A stretch of 32,188 nt of DNA from Roseomonas sp. (GTDB lineage Bacteria; Pseudomonadota; Alphaproteobacteria; Acetobacterales; Acetobacteraceae), in contig JADCEX010000174.1 in the NCBI GenBank assembly GCA_020249825.1, positions 1-32,188 on the forward strand, in the 5' to 3' direction. The position numbers were made by a program, and so were the translations under genes. Below, piece by piece: positions 24,233-32,188 of this stretch. The notes under the pieces are model-generated. The model saw only the letters and a list, made by a program, of their open reading frames with translations. It made no database searches and was not told the origin of the DNA. Position 1 is the first letter of the stretch, and the number at the start of each line of letters is the position of its first letter.

Positions 24233-25642
24233 ATGGCCCAGCCTTCACTGACAATGTTCGAGAAAATCTGGCGTCGTCATGTGGTTGTTGACCGACCAGA
24301 TGGGTATACGCTGCTCTATATTGATCGCCATCTGATGCATGATGGATCTGCCGGCAGTTTCGCACGTTTGCGCGCGCGCGGCTTGTCGTTGCGCCGACCG
24401 GATCGTAGCTTCGCAACACCAGACCATTATGTTGCGACCGGCGGACGCGGCCTTGGCGCCATTGAAGACAGCCATCACCGCGGCATCGTGGCAGCGATGG
24501 CGGATAACCATGCGCGATACGGCTTCACCGTTTTTGATATTGGCGATGAAAGACAAGGTATAGCGCATGTTGTCGGCCCCGAGCAGGGAATCACGCAGCC
24601 CGGGCTGACCCTGGTCTGCGGCGATAGCCATACCTCCACCCATGGCGCGCTTGGGGCTTTGGCTTTTGGCATTGGCTCCTCTGAAGTTGTGCATGTCATG
24701 GCGACACAAAGCCTGTGGCAGCGCAAGCCCAAGGCTATGCGGATTGCGGTTGAAGGAAATCTGGGTTTTGGCGTCACGGCGAAGGATGTGATCCTGGCTA
24801 TCATTGCGCGCATCGGTGCCGGTGGCGCGATTGGTCATGTTGTCGAATATGCCGGCAGCGCCATTCGCAGCCTTTCCATCGAAGGGCGATTGACGCTCTG
24901 CAATATGTCCATTGAAGCCGGTGGGCGAGCGGGCATGGTGGCGCCGGATGATACAACTTTCGCCTATCTGCATGGGCGCGCCTTCGCCCCCAAGGGCGCC
25001 GCCTGGGACAAGGCGCTCGCCTATTGGCGCAATGTGCCAAGCGATGAGGGTGCCGTTTTCGACAAGGAAGTAACTCTGGATGCTGCGGCCATAGCGCCCA
25101 TGGTCACTTGGGGCACCAGCCCCGAAGATGCAGTGCCGATCACTGCGCGTATCCCTGATCCCGGCTCAGCGCCGGATGCATTGAAACGCGAAGGGATGGA
25201 ACGTGCCCTTGCCTATATGGGCTTGCAGCCAGGCACGCCGCTTGAAGATGTTCAGGTGGATCGTGTTTTCATCGGCTCCTGCACCAATAGCCGCATTGAG
25301 GATTTGCGGAGCGCAGCCGCCGTGGTGCGCGGACGCAAGGCAGTGGTGCCAAGCTGGGCGGTTGCCGGGTCGGGCGTGGTGAAACGGCAGGCGGAAGCCG
25401 AAGGCCTTGATCTCATCTTCAGGGAAGCAGGCTTTGAGTGGCGAGAACCAGGCTGTTCCATGTGCGTCGGTATGAATGGCGATACCGGTAAGCCCGGCCA
25501 GCGCATCGCCTCCACATCAAACCGTAATTTTGTCGGCAGACAAGGACAGGGTGTGCGTACCCACCTTGTGAGTCCGGCAATGGCGGCAGCGGCTGCCGTA
25601 ACAGGCCGCTTCACGGATGTCCGTAAACTGGCTTCAGCGTGA
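24233..25642 (+). CDS. leuC: LeuC-type hydro-lyase large subunit (aconitase superfamily), probably catabolic paralogue
   Basis: A 469-residue [4Fe-4S] dehydratase large subunit. Cluster cysteines are C350 ('GSCTNSR'), C408 and C411 ('[12 protein letters not shown]'). Other family blocks are '[20 protein letters not shown]' (129-148) and '[16 protein letters not shown]' (224-239). It isomerises or hydrates substituted malates or maleates. The segment after 'YIDRHL' reads 'MHDGSAGSF' rather than the 'VHEVTSPQAF' usual in leucine-biosynthetic LeuC, and the neighbours are a lyase and importers, not leuB or leuA. A catabolic role is therefore more likely: dimethylmaleate, citraconate or similar. 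The symbol denotes the family. It is 16 bp before the small-subunit gene. Confidence 0.9.
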   Translation: MAQPSLTMFEKIWRRHVVVDRPDGYTLLYIDRHLMHDGSAGSFARLRARGLSLRRPDRSFATPDHYVATGGRGLGAIEDSHHRGIVAAMADNHARYGFTVFDIGDERQGIAHVVGPEQGITQPGLTLVCGDSHTSTHGALGALAFGIGSSEVVHVMATQSLWQRKPKAMRIAVEGNLGFGVTAKDVILAIIARIGAGGAIGHVVEYAGSAIRSLSIEGRLTLCNMSIEAGGRAGMVAPDDTTFAYLHGRAFAPKGAAWDKALAYWRNVPSDEGAVFDKEVTLDAAAIAPMVTWGTSPEDAVPITARIPDPGSAPDALKREGMERALAYMGLQPGTPLEDVQVDRVFIGSCTNSRIEDLRSAAAVVRGRKAVVPSWAVAGSGVVKRQAEAEGLDLIFREAGFEWREPGCSMCVGMNGDTGKPGQRIASTSNRNFVGRQGQGVRTHLVSPAMAAAAAVTGRFTDVRKLASA

Positions 25643-25657
25643 GAGGAGATCAGCAGT

Positions 25658-26260
25658 ATGGAGGCTTTCACATCCCTCACAGCAATCGCGGTGCCGGTTG
25701 ATCTGCCGAATGTTGATACCGACCAGATCATCCCCGCGCGTTTCCTTGGTCGCGCGCGGGAGGAACAGGCCCCGGCCATGTTTCATGACATGCGACGCGC
25801 GCCTGGTGGAAATCTGCGCCCGGATTTTCCACTGAATCAACCAGGATTTGCGGGTGCGGGCATCATCGTGGCGGGAAGAAATTTCGCCTGTGGCTCATCC
25901 CGCGAAAATGCTGTGACAGTCATGGTGGATAATGGCTTTCGTGCCTTTATCGCGCCGTCCTTCGGCGATATCTTTTTCAATAACTGCTTTCAGAATGGCG
26001 CTTTGCCCATCATGCTGCCAGAAGCGCGTGTGGCTGAACTGCGTTCGGAACTCCATGCAAGACCAGGAGCGCGCATTACCGTCGATTTGGCGGCACAGAC
26101 AGTGACTGGGCCCGACGGAAAGATAGATCGTTTTGAAATCGATTCCTTCCGCAAGGATTGCCTGTTGCGTGGCGTAGACAGCGTCACGCTCACACTCAGC
26201 CATGAAGGAGAGATTGCGGCCTTCGAGGCCCGGCAGAAGGAGGAAGTTTCCTGGCTCTAG
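25658..26260 (+). CDS. leuD: LeuD-type hydro-lyase small subunit
   Basis: A 200-residue swivel-domain subunit that completes the active site of the LeuC-type protein. The family motifs 'PNVDTDQIIPARF' (17-29), 'GRNFACGSSREN' (about 73-84) and 'IAPSFGDIFFNNCFQNG' (97-113) are clear. The length is close to standard LeuD. AGGAG lies about 10 nt before the ATG. Its last codons, which spell Lys-Glu-Glu as AAGGAGGAA, coincide with a possible ribosome-binding site for the next gene, so the two are overlapped. The substrate is shared with the large subunit and is probably not isopropylmalate. Confidence 0.9.
   Translation: MEAFTSLTAIAVPVDLPNVDTDQIIPARFLGRAREEQAPAMFHDMRRAPGGNLRPDFPLNQPGFAGAGIIVAGRNFACGSSRENAVTVMVDNGFRAFIAPSFGDIFFNNCFQNGALPIMLPEARVAELRSELHARPGARITVDLAAQTVTGPDGKIDRFEIDSFRKDCLLRGVDSVTLTLSHEGEIAAFEARQKEEVSWL
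26237..26246 (+). promoter_or_regulatory. Ribosome-binding site implying a CTG start for the OppF-type gene
   Basis: AAGGAGGAAG inside the end of the leuD-like gene is followed, 7 nt after AGGAGG, by CTG at 26251, in frame with the ATPase gene. No ATG, GTG or TTG lies in that frame near this site. The next possible start is GTG at 26287, which has no Shine-Dalgarno sequence. Because the same bases encode Lys-Glu-Glu, coincidence cannot be excluded. Confidence 0.4.
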
Positions 26261-27315
26261 AATCCGCCTCCACCGCGCTTCTGGAAGTGGATGGTCTTGA
26301 GAAGCACTATCCTGTGCGTCAGGGCTTGCTTGCGGCGATGCTTGGTCGGCAACCCGCGCTGGTTCGGGCGGTGGATGGCGTCAGTTTCCGCATTGCACCA
26401 GGTGAGGTGCTTGGATTGGCTGGTGAATCCGGCTGCGGCAAATCCACCACGGGCATGGCCGTGCTCGACCTTGTGACGCGTACGGCCGGCAGTATTCGCG
26501 TTGCCGGCCGCGATGTTGACCTCAAGCGTGACCGCACCGCCCAGCTTGCATTTCGGCGTGATGTGCAGATTGTTTTCCAAAATCCCTTTGAGGCACTTAA
26601 TCCGCGATTTACGGCGCTGGAGAGCGTACTTGAACCCATCACCGTGCACTTCCCGGGCCGACGAGGGGAGCAGTTGGCGCGCGCACATCGCGCACTTGAA
26701 CGTGCCGGCCTTGCCCCCGTTGAAACTTATGCCTCACGCTACCCGCATGAGCTATCAGGCGGGCAGTTGCAACGCGTGGCCATCGCGCGGGCGATCGGTG
26801 TTGAACCACGCATCCTTGTAGCGGATGAGCCAGTGTCGATGCTCGATGTTTCTATCCGTGCCGGCATCCTGGCGCTATTCCGCAGCTTCGCACGTGATAT
26901 GGGAATGGCCATTCTGTATATCTCGCATGATCTATCGACCATGCGGTACCTTTGTCAGAACGTTGCGGTGATGTACCTCGGTCGTATTGTTGAATACGGT
27001 CCGGCAGGGGCGGTTCTCTCCCGTCCGGTTCATCCTTACGCCCAAGCGCTCATGGCGTCGGTGCCTGTGCGCGGTCGGCGTGGGCGCAAGCGTCTTCCCC
27101 TTTCCGGTCAGGTACCGAATGCCATGGCTATCCCCGCAGGCTGCCGTTTCCACCCGCGCTGCCCGGTAGCGATGCCGATCTGCAGCGCGGTTGATCCGCC
27201 AAAGGTGATGCTTGCCAGCGGCCAGGAAGTGGCCTGCCACCTTATGACAACAACAAATAGCCAGGAGGCCCAGGATGCATCAGACACCGGAACAAATCGC
27301 CTCGCCCTCCGTTGA
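26251..27315 (+). CDS. OppF/DppF-type ABC transporter ATP-binding protein
   Basis: About 354 residues if started at the CTG at 26251, or 342 from the GTG at 26287. The CTG start is favoured since the conserved strand 'ALLEVDGLEKHYPV' needs residues upstream of the GTG and a strong ribosome site lies 7 nt before it. Walker A 'GESGCGKST', signature 'LSGGQLQRVAIARAI' and Walker B 'ILVADEP' are present. The C-terminal Cys-containing OppF/OppD-type tail 'GCRFHPRCPVAMPIC' may bind an iron-sulfur cluster. It energises oligopeptide-type uptake, probably as a heterodimer with the DppD-type protein encoded convergently. It overlaps leuD by 10 bp and the next gene by 41 bp. Confidence 0.9.
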   Translation: MALESASTALLEVDGLEKHYPVRQGLLAAMLGRQPALVRAVDGVSFRIAPGEVLGLAGESGCGKSTTGMAVLDLVTRTAGSIRVAGRDVDLKRDRTAQLAFRRDVQIVFQNPFEALNPRFTALESVLEPITVHFPGRRGEQLARAHRALERAGLAPVETYASRYPHELSGGQLQRVAIARAIGVEPRILVADEPVSMLDVSIRAGILALFRSFARDMGMAILYISHDLSTMRYLCQNVAVMYLGRIVEYGPAGAVLSRPVHPYAQALMASVPVRGRRGRKRLPLSGQVPNAMAIPAGCRFHPRCPVAMPICSAVDPPKVMLASGQEVACHLMTTTNSQEAQDASDTGTNRLALR

Positions 27316-29176
27316 ACGGCGACAATTTCTGAAGCTTGCCGCGGTCACCGGCGGGCTAATGGCGGCGGAGGGATCGCAGGGATTGCTGCCGCGTGCCGCG
27401 GCGCAGGATGCGTCACAGATTCAGGTGGCCAATCCGGCATTCCGTCAACTTTATGCGGAACAACGCGGCTATTACATGCAGAATCCGGCCTGGGTCCGTG
27501 ATACGGTTGCGCGGCTCACCTGGCCGGCAGCGGGGACCAAGGTGCCGGAGCTCGGCGTACTGATTCCAACGACCCAGCCAGCCTGGCTCAATGCATTTCG
27601 TAAATGGTCGCGCGATGGTGGGCAGGTTGGGCTGCGCTACACGATGCAGCAAGTGTCGCAATCGCGCTGGCTTGAAGCGATCGTTACCCATATGCATGGC
27701 GACATTCAATTCCATCCTGCCGTGGCGCGACCGGAACGTGTTGATCCTTCCGAATGGCTCATCAGCCGCGCCTATGGCAAAGACCGTCGGAATTATGGGG
27801 AATGGGCGAATGAGGAATATGATCGGCTGATCGACCTTCAATCAGCCGAAAGTGATCCCAGCAAACGGCTTGAGCATGTGCGCGCGGCGCAAAGGGTGCT
27901 TGCCGAAGATCGCTACATCACCCAGCTTGGCTGGGGACCCGGCGTCATTGACCCCTATAATGCCGAACGTTGGGAAGGCGTAGTGCCAGTGACCGGCTTT
28001 GGCATTTGCTCCTTCGACATGTTCCAGACCTATCTGGGGCTGAAACCACGGCGTGCCAATCAGCGCCGGCGTGTCGTTGTTGGTACGCTTTCACTTGTCG
28101 AGACCCTGAATATCATCCAGGCGGCCAATCGTTTCCGTTCCATCGGACGCATGATCTATGATCGGCTTGCTTACCTTGACAAGGATTTGAATGTGATTCC
28201 CTGGGCCGCTGAGCGTTGGGAACGCCGCGATGAGCTGACCTATGATGTCACGCTGCGCGCCGGCATGAAGTTCCATGACGACCGCCCGGTTACGGTGCAT
28301 GATCTGAAATTCACGCTTGACTTCCTGACCCGCTATGACCGCGGCTTCTTTTGGACAGCGAATCAATACCTCGCCTCCACAGAAATCCTGAGTGAAGAAA
28401 ACCGCACTGTCAGGCTGCGCTTCAAGCAGCCCTATGGTCAGTTCGAAACCTACTTCCTGCTGCTGAATGTGATTTTTCCAAAGCATATTTGGGAAAACAT
28501 CCTACAGGAACAAAATGTGGGTGACGATCCGCGTGCCTTGCGTTTTGAACGCCCGATCGGCAGCGGCCCCTTTGCGATCGGCCGCTATCAAGCGGATACG
28601 CAGATGCAACTGATCGCACGGAAGGATCATTTCTCTCGTCCTTCGCTGGACGAAATTCAGGTCGTTGTGGTGCCGTCAACCGATGGTCTGCTTGGTCGGT
28701 TGCAGGGTGGCGATATTGATTTCGCAGAAGGCGTTGATTTCATGCCATCACAGATCGCGACCTTGCAGCGCGAAAGGCATATCCGGGTGGAAAGGACCAC
28801 CGACATCAATTGGATGCATGCGGTGAAGCGGATATCATGGCTGCCCTGGCGCGATGTTGAGTTTCGTCGTGCCTGGTCCCATACAATTGACCGAGAATTT
28901 CTGGTGCGTGTGGTATGGGAAGGCAATGGCCGCGTGCCGCGCGCAGATACTTTCCTGGTTGATGGCAATCCTTGGACCAATCCTGATCTTCCGGCCCCTG
29001 CCGGCTTCGATCTTGCGAAGGCGCGTGAAATCCTGGGCGATGCGGGCTATTCCTGGGCGGCGGATGATCAGCGCCTTGTCTATCCGCGACCCGATGATGC
29101 ACGGTGGCGGGAGCGTGTGGAGCGGGTCTGTGTACCTGGATTTACCTGGGGCGGGCTCAAGATGATCGGGAGCTGA
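27275..29176 (+). CDS. SBP family 5 (oligopeptide-type) binding protein with permuted domain order
   Basis: A 633-residue periplasmic protein with a Tat-type signal ('ERRQFLKLAA', cleavage near 'PRAAAQ', residue 44). Residues ~90-257 look like the C-terminal lobe of an SBP5 protein: 'NYGEWANEEYDRLIDL' and 'DPSKRLEHVRAAQRVLAEDRY' normally sit close to the C-terminus. Residues ~265-595 look like the N-terminal and middle part: 'IYDRLAYLDKDLNVIPWAAE' (294-313), 'LRAGMKFHDDRPVTVHDL' (327-344), 'GSGPFAIGRYQAD' (429-441), 'AKAREILGDAGY' (581-592). So the order is reversed while total length suits one protein. AGGAGG lies 7 nt before the ATG, inside the preceding ATPase gene. The partner permeases are probably the convergent DppBC genes. 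Confidence 0.88.
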   Translation: MHQTPEQIASPSVERRQFLKLAAVTGGLMAAEGSQGLLPRAAAQDASQIQVANPAFRQLYAEQRGYYMQNPAWVRDTVARLTWPAAGTKVPELGVLIPTTQPAWLNAFRKWSRDGGQVGLRYTMQQVSQSRWLEAIVTHMHGDIQFHPAVARPERVDPSEWLISRAYGKDRRNYGEWANEEYDRLIDLQSAESDPSKRLEHVRAAQRVLAEDRYITQLGWGPGVIDPYNAERWEGVVPVTGFGICSFDMFQTYLGLKPRRANQRRRVVVGTLSLVETLNIIQAANRFRSIGRMIYDRLAYLDKDLNVIPWAAERWERRDELTYDVTLRAGMKFHDDRPVTVHDLKFTLDFLTRYDRGFFWTANQYLASTEILSEENRTVRLRFKQPYGQFETYFLLLNVIFPKHIWENILQEQNVGDDPRALRFERPIGSGPFAIGRYQADTQMQLIARKDHFSRPSLDEIQVVVVPSTDGLLGRLQGGDIDFAEGVDFMPSQIATLQRERHIRVERTTDINWMHAVKRISWLPWRDVEFRRAWSHTIDREFLVRVVWEGNGRVPRADTFLVDGNPWTNPDLPAPAGFDLAKAREILGDAGYSWAADDQRLVYPRPDDARWRERVERVCVPGFTWGGLKMIGS

Positions 29177-29206
29177 TTTGCAGCGCTTGAGCATTTTCAA
29201 GCAAAT
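29176..29206. terminator. Imperfect hairpin between converging genes
   Basis: ATTTG (29176-29180) pairs with CAAAT (29202-29206), and CTTGA (29186-29190) with TCAAG (29197-29201), with a five-base bulge on one side and a six-base loop. It lies right after the binding-protein stop in the 96-bp gap between converging units. It may serve as a weak two-way terminator. The rest of the gap shows nothing recognisable. Confidence 0.35.
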
Positions 29207-29272
29207 ATGGAGGAAAGCCGCGCTACGGCAATGGGCGCTTTGCACGTGCCTTGCGTGACCAGCGCTGGCGCT

Positions 29273-30292
29273 TCAAACTCTCAGGCCCTTCGGTTGCCAT
29301 GTTGCCGGGTCAGTACCGCGGGCGCGGATTTCCACAATGTCTTCGGTGCGATGGCATGCGGCAAAATGGCCGGGCGCGACCTGCATAAGCTCCGGCTCTT
29401 GTTCGGCGCATAGCGGCATGACGAAGGGGCAGCGCGCGTGAAAGCGGCAACCCTTTGGCGGATTGAGCAAACTCGGCGGTGAGCCCGGTATCGAAATCAG
29501 TTCCCGCGCTTCACCATCCAGATCAGGGAAGGCGTTGATAAGGCCGACTGTATATGGATGAAACGGATTCTCCAGAACGGTATGACTGCCGCGTTCCATA
29601 ACACGGCCTGCATACATGACCACCACTTGGTCACAATTCTCGGAAACCACGGCGATATCATGCGTGATCAGCACCATCGCCTTGGCCATCTTCTCCTGTA
29701 TCTCCTTGATACGGAGCAAAATCTGATCCTGTACAATCACATCAAGCCCGGTGGTCGGCTCATCTGCCACAATCACATCGGGATCAAGCGCAAGAGCCAT
29801 GGCGATCATGGCACGCTGGCGCATGCCGCCGGAAAGCTGATGAGGATGATCGGCAAGGCGCGCTGTCGAGATGCCGACAAGGTCAAAAAGTGCGTCCAGG
29901 CGTTGACGAAGTTCAGCGCCATCCATCGGCTTATGCGCCAGAATTGCCTCGGCTATCTGGTCCCCAACACGATAGACAGGGTCAAGCGCATGCATGGCGC
30001 TTTGCGGCACCATCGCGATATGGCGCCAACGCACCTTGTTCAGCGCTTCCCGATCCAGCGCCAGGAGGTTGCTTCCCTCATATGAAATCGCGCCACCGGC
30101 ACGCGCATTTTCAGGAAGTATGCCCATGATCGCTTTTGCGATGGTGGATTTGCCACAACCGCTTTCCCCCACGATGCCGAGATATTGACCCGCTTGCAAG
30201 GCAAAGGATACCCGATCCACCGCGCGTGCCTCTCCCGCTGCCGTGCGATAGGTGACAGTCAGATCACGAATTTCGAGCACTGCCATGCTCAC
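29273..30292 (-). CDS. DppD/OppD-type ABC transporter ATP-binding protein
   Basis: A 339-residue ATPase. Walker A 'GESGCGKST' is at residues 42-50, followed by Q-loop '[20 protein letters not shown]', signature '[15 protein letters not shown]', Walker B '[13 protein letters not shown]' and switch histidine in 'LITHDIAVV'. The C-terminal oligopeptide-transporter tail '[15 protein letters not shown]' is present. The GTG start at 30292 overlaps the DppC-type stop by 4 bp (GTGA); an ATG two codons later is an alternative. It should pair with the OppF-type ATPase encoded on the other strand, since no second ATPase follows here. Confidence 0.95.
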   Translation of the reverse strand: MSMAVLEIRDLTVTYRTAAGEARAVDRVSFALQAGQYLGIVGESGCGKSTIAKAIMGILPENARAGGAISYEGSNLLALDREALNKVRWRHIAMVPQSAMHALDPVYRVGDQIAEAILAHKPMDGAELRQRLDALFDLVGISTARLADHPHQLSGGMRQRAMIAMALALDPDVIVADEPTTGLDVIVQDQILLRIKEIQEKMAKAMVLITHDIAVVSENCDQVVVMYAGRVMERGSHTVLENPFHPYTVGLINAFPDLDGEARELISIPGSPPSLLNPPKGCRFHARCPFVMPLCAEQEPELMQVAPGHFAACHRTEDIVEIRARGTDPATWQPKGLRV

Positions 30293-31191
30293 CGCTTCCT
30301 GAGCCTTGGGTTGACCAATTCTTCATAGGCGCGGGTGACCATGAAGGTTGAGATCACCAGAATGGAAAGGCAGATGCCAGGTGGCAGCACCCACCACCAG
30401 GCGCTGCGCATAGCCCCTGCCCTGAAGGCATCGTTCAACATCAGCCCCCAGCTCATGACATTGGGGTCGCCAAAGCCAAGGAAGCTCAAGGCCGCCTCAG
30501 ACATCACACCCGCTTGTACGCCAATCGCAACATAAAGAAAGCTGAGCGGCAGGACATTGGGTGCGACGTGACGAAACAATATGGCAAATTCACTCAGGCC
30601 AGCCGCACGCGCGGCCAAGACAAATGGACGTTCGCGCAACGTGAGTACCTGAGAGCGTATGACCCGCGCTGTAGTGCGCCACAGGAAGGCGATGACCAGA
30701 ATAATGATCAGTCCGATACTTGGCTGGACGATCGCAATGACAACAAGCGCAAAGGGCAAAAATGGAATGCCATAGGCGATATCGGTGAGCCGCATGATGA
30801 TTTCATCCACCAAGCCACCGAAATACCCAGCCAGAAGCCCGATCAGCGTGCCGAGCAGCACGCTTCCGAGCGCTGAGAGAACCCCTACCACCAGGGCGAT
30901 ACGCGCGCCCCATAACAGCTGACTGAATACATCAACACCGTGATTGGTTGTGCCTAACCAGTGCTGCGCCGAAGGCCCGGCCAAGCGTACCGGCATCTCA
31001 TCCTGATCGTAAATCGTTTCAAAGGGGCCATAGGGTGCGGCCCAGGGACCGATGAGCGCCATGGCCAGGAAGACCAACAGAAAGGCAAGGGCCACGCTGC
31101 CCGACGGGTAGCGCATGATAGTGCGCAGCAACCGTTTCATCTGCCATCTTCGAGTGGCATCAAGTGTATGGTCACTCATGTCATGAGCCAT
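30289..31191 (-). CDS. DppC/OppC-type ABC transporter permease
   Basis: A 300-residue inner-membrane subunit with a short cytoplasmic N-terminus and about six helices. The conserved N-terminal loop 'PYGPFETIYDQDEMPVRLAG ... HWLGTTNHGVDVFSQLLWGA' precedes the transmembrane core. The EAA loop region reads 'LAARAAGLSEFAILFRHVAP', and the ending 'SFLGFGDPNVMSWGLML' is typical of DppC. It forms the channel with the DppB-type subunit. It is 21 bp downstream of that gene, and its stop overlaps the DppD-type GTG start. The start among two nearby ATGs (31191 or 31179) is uncertain; neither has a strong ribosome site. Confidence 0.95.
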   Translation of the reverse strand: MAHDMSDHTLDATRRWQMKRLLRTIMRYPSGSVALAFLLVFLAMALIGPWAAPYGPFETIYDQDEMPVRLAGPSAQHWLGTTNHGVDVFSQLLWGARIALVVGVLSALGSVLLGTLIGLLAGYFGGLVDEIIMRLTDIAYGIPFLPFALVVIAIVQPSIGLIIILVIAFLWRTTARVIRSQVLTLRERPFVLAARAAGLSEFAILFRHVAPNVLPLSFLYVAIGVQAGVMSEAALSFLGFGDPNVMSWGLMLNDAFRAGAMRSAWWWVLPPGICLSILVISTFMVTRAYEELVNPRLRKR

Positions 31192-31212
31192 GCTGGCGAG
31201 GTTCGTTTCGGG

Positions 31213-32181
31213 TCATGTATAGGTCACCCGTGGGTCAATAAGACCATAGAGAAGGTCGGCGATGAAGTTAAGAACCAGAATGGTAAGCGCCATAAGGAAG
31301 AAGCAGGCCTGGACGATTGGATAGTCAAGGTTGTTCAATGCAGTCACCATCTCACGCCCGATGCCGGGCCAGGCAAAGATGATTTCAAGCAAGACCTGAC
31401 CTTCAAAAAGCAGCGCGAGAGAGACCGCAACATCTGTGACAAGGGGTAGCATGGCGTTTCGCGCAGCGTGTGTGACCACCACCCGCTCCTTCAGCCCTTT
31501 TGCGCGCAAGATATCAACAAAGTCACTATTGCGGACCTCAAGCATGGTGCTGCGGAGCAAAAGCGCCGGGGTCGTGATTTCGCGCGACAGCAGCACAAGA
31601 CCGGGCAGAATCAGGTGATAAAGATAATCGAAGGTGAAAATCCGGGCCAGAAAGGTTTCCCCATCATTATCCAGTGAGACCATGCCGCCTGAGGGCAGCC
31701 AGCGTAGCTGATAGGCAAAAGTCATCAGCAGCAGAATGGCAACAAAGAATGATGGGGCTGAGCGCAGCGCGAGCAGCAAGGCAACCGAAGTACCCTCCCC
31801 CCTCGAACCGCGGCGCCAGCCCAGCATGGCGCCAAGTACGGCGCCAAGGGCAATCGCAAGTACAAGCGCCGGCAATACCATGGCCCAGGTATTCAGCAAT
31901 TTTTCGAATACGATCTCTCTGACAGGTACTGCTTGGAAGAAGGATTGGCCGAATTCAAAAGTCGCCATGTTCCAGATGTAGCGGGCGTATTGCACAAGAA
32001 TGGGGTCATCAAGGCCCCAGGCTGCGCGCTGCGCCGCGATCATCTCCGGTGCGAAATTGCTATCGACAAATATCGCCGTTGGGTCGCCAGGAAGGGTCTT
32101 GAGCACAATGAAAAGCAAAGTGAGGATGGCCCAGATAACGAAGACAAGCGTCAGTAGCCGCCTAAGGATATAGCGACGCAA
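31213..32181 (-). CDS. DppB/OppB-type ABC transporter permease (start near the window edge)
   Basis: A 322-residue permease with the DppB N-terminal signature 'RYILRRLLTLVFVIWAILTL', then 'LPGDPTAIFVDSNFAPEMI' and 'LDDPILVQYARYI'. The EAA loop 'DFVDILRAKGLKERVVVTHAARNAM' region is followed by 'EIIFAWPGIGREMVTALNNLDYP', and the gene ends 'DLLYGLIDPRVTYT', all typical. The start shown is a TTG at 32181 with a G-rich stretch immediately before it. The frame stays open to the window edge, so the true start may lie a few codons outside. Head of the minus-strand dppB-dppC-dppD unit visible here; no binding-protein gene precedes it within the window. Confidence 0.94.
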   Translation of the reverse strand: MRRYILRRLLTLVFVIWAILTLLFIVLKTLPGDPTAIFVDSNFAPEMIAAQRAAWGLDDPILVQYARYIWNMATFEFGQSFFQAVPVREIVFEKLLNTWAMVLPALVLAIALGAVLGAMLGWRRGSRGEGTSVALLLALRSAPSFFVAILLLMTFAYQLRWLPSGGMVSLDNDGETFLARIFTFDYLYHLILPGLVLLSREITTPALLLRSTMLEVRNSDFVDILRAKGLKERVVVTHAARNAMLPLVTDVAVSLALLFEGQVLLEIIFAWPGIGREMVTALNNLDYPIVQACFFLMALTILVLNFIADLLYGLIDPRVTYT

Positions 32182-32188
32182 CCCCTGC

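Noticed and set aside
24233-26260. LeuC/LeuD as the leucine-biosynthetic isopropylmalate isomerase
   Set aside because: No leuA or leuB nearby, neighbours are a lyase and importers, and the segment after 'YIDRHL' departs from the biosynthetic form. Family call kept, biosynthetic role not favoured.
1-32188. CRISPR array, tRNA, rRNA or complete mobile element
   Set aside because: No regularly spaced repeats, cloverleaf-like segments, rRNA-like sequence or intact transposase/integrase were seen on reading both strands by eye.

Overview
The window reads as chromosomal DNA of a GC-rich alphaproteobacterium. The gene content suits a Rhodospirillales/Acetobacteraceae-type (Roseomonas-like) heterotroph: many ABC and tripartite-type binding proteins, a fused LivM-LivG subunit, hydantoinase/oxoprolinase genes and CoA-linked catabolism. 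This placement is inference from gene content, not from a marker gene. No rRNA, tRNA or CRISPR array was seen. The stretch from about 14 kb onward looks less GC-rich by eye than the hyuA/hyuB block, but this was not computed.

Left part (1-8051): the 3' end of a VIT1/CCC1-family membrane protein, then an M20 amidohydrolase (-) divergent from a class II aldolase and a DMT exporter (+). Next come an orphan TctC/Bug-type binding protein and panC (-), divergent from a tightly packed trio: RlmI-type rRNA methyltransferase, DUF3293 protein and MFS transporter. A perfect 12-bp inverted repeat sits just upstream of both start codons in the hydrolase/aldolase divergent promoter region.

8052-8735 is a decayed stretch with the N-terminal relic of an IS5-type transposase and a short unrecognised minus-strand frame. 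It is followed by a minus-strand operon: class III aminotransferase, hyuA, hyuB.

14155-22773 (+) looks like one import-and-degrade locus. An acyl-CoA synthetase, thiolase, DUF35 zinc-ribbon/OB partner and enoyl-CoA hydratase are joined by ATGA overlaps. They are followed directly by a branched-chain-amino-acid-type ABC transporter: binding protein, LivH, a LivM-LivG fusion and LivF. The likely role is uptake of a carboxylate, CoA activation and beta-oxidation-like breakdown.

23044-29176 (+) begins with an isocitrate-lyase/PEP-mutase-superfamily lyase and a LeuC/LeuD-type hydro-lyase. The trio recalls dimethylmalate dehydratase plus dimethylmalate lyase. An OppF-type ATPase and an oligopeptide-type (SBP family 5) binding protein follow. 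The binding protein is the most unusual gene here: its C-terminal-lobe half precedes its N-terminal-lobe half, so it appears circularly permuted. The matching permeases and second ATPase (DppB, DppC, DppD types) lie convergently on the minus strand (29273-32181), so one transporter seems split between two converging units. Intergenic DNA upstream of the lyase and of leuC is rich in inverted and direct repeats and is probably regulatory.
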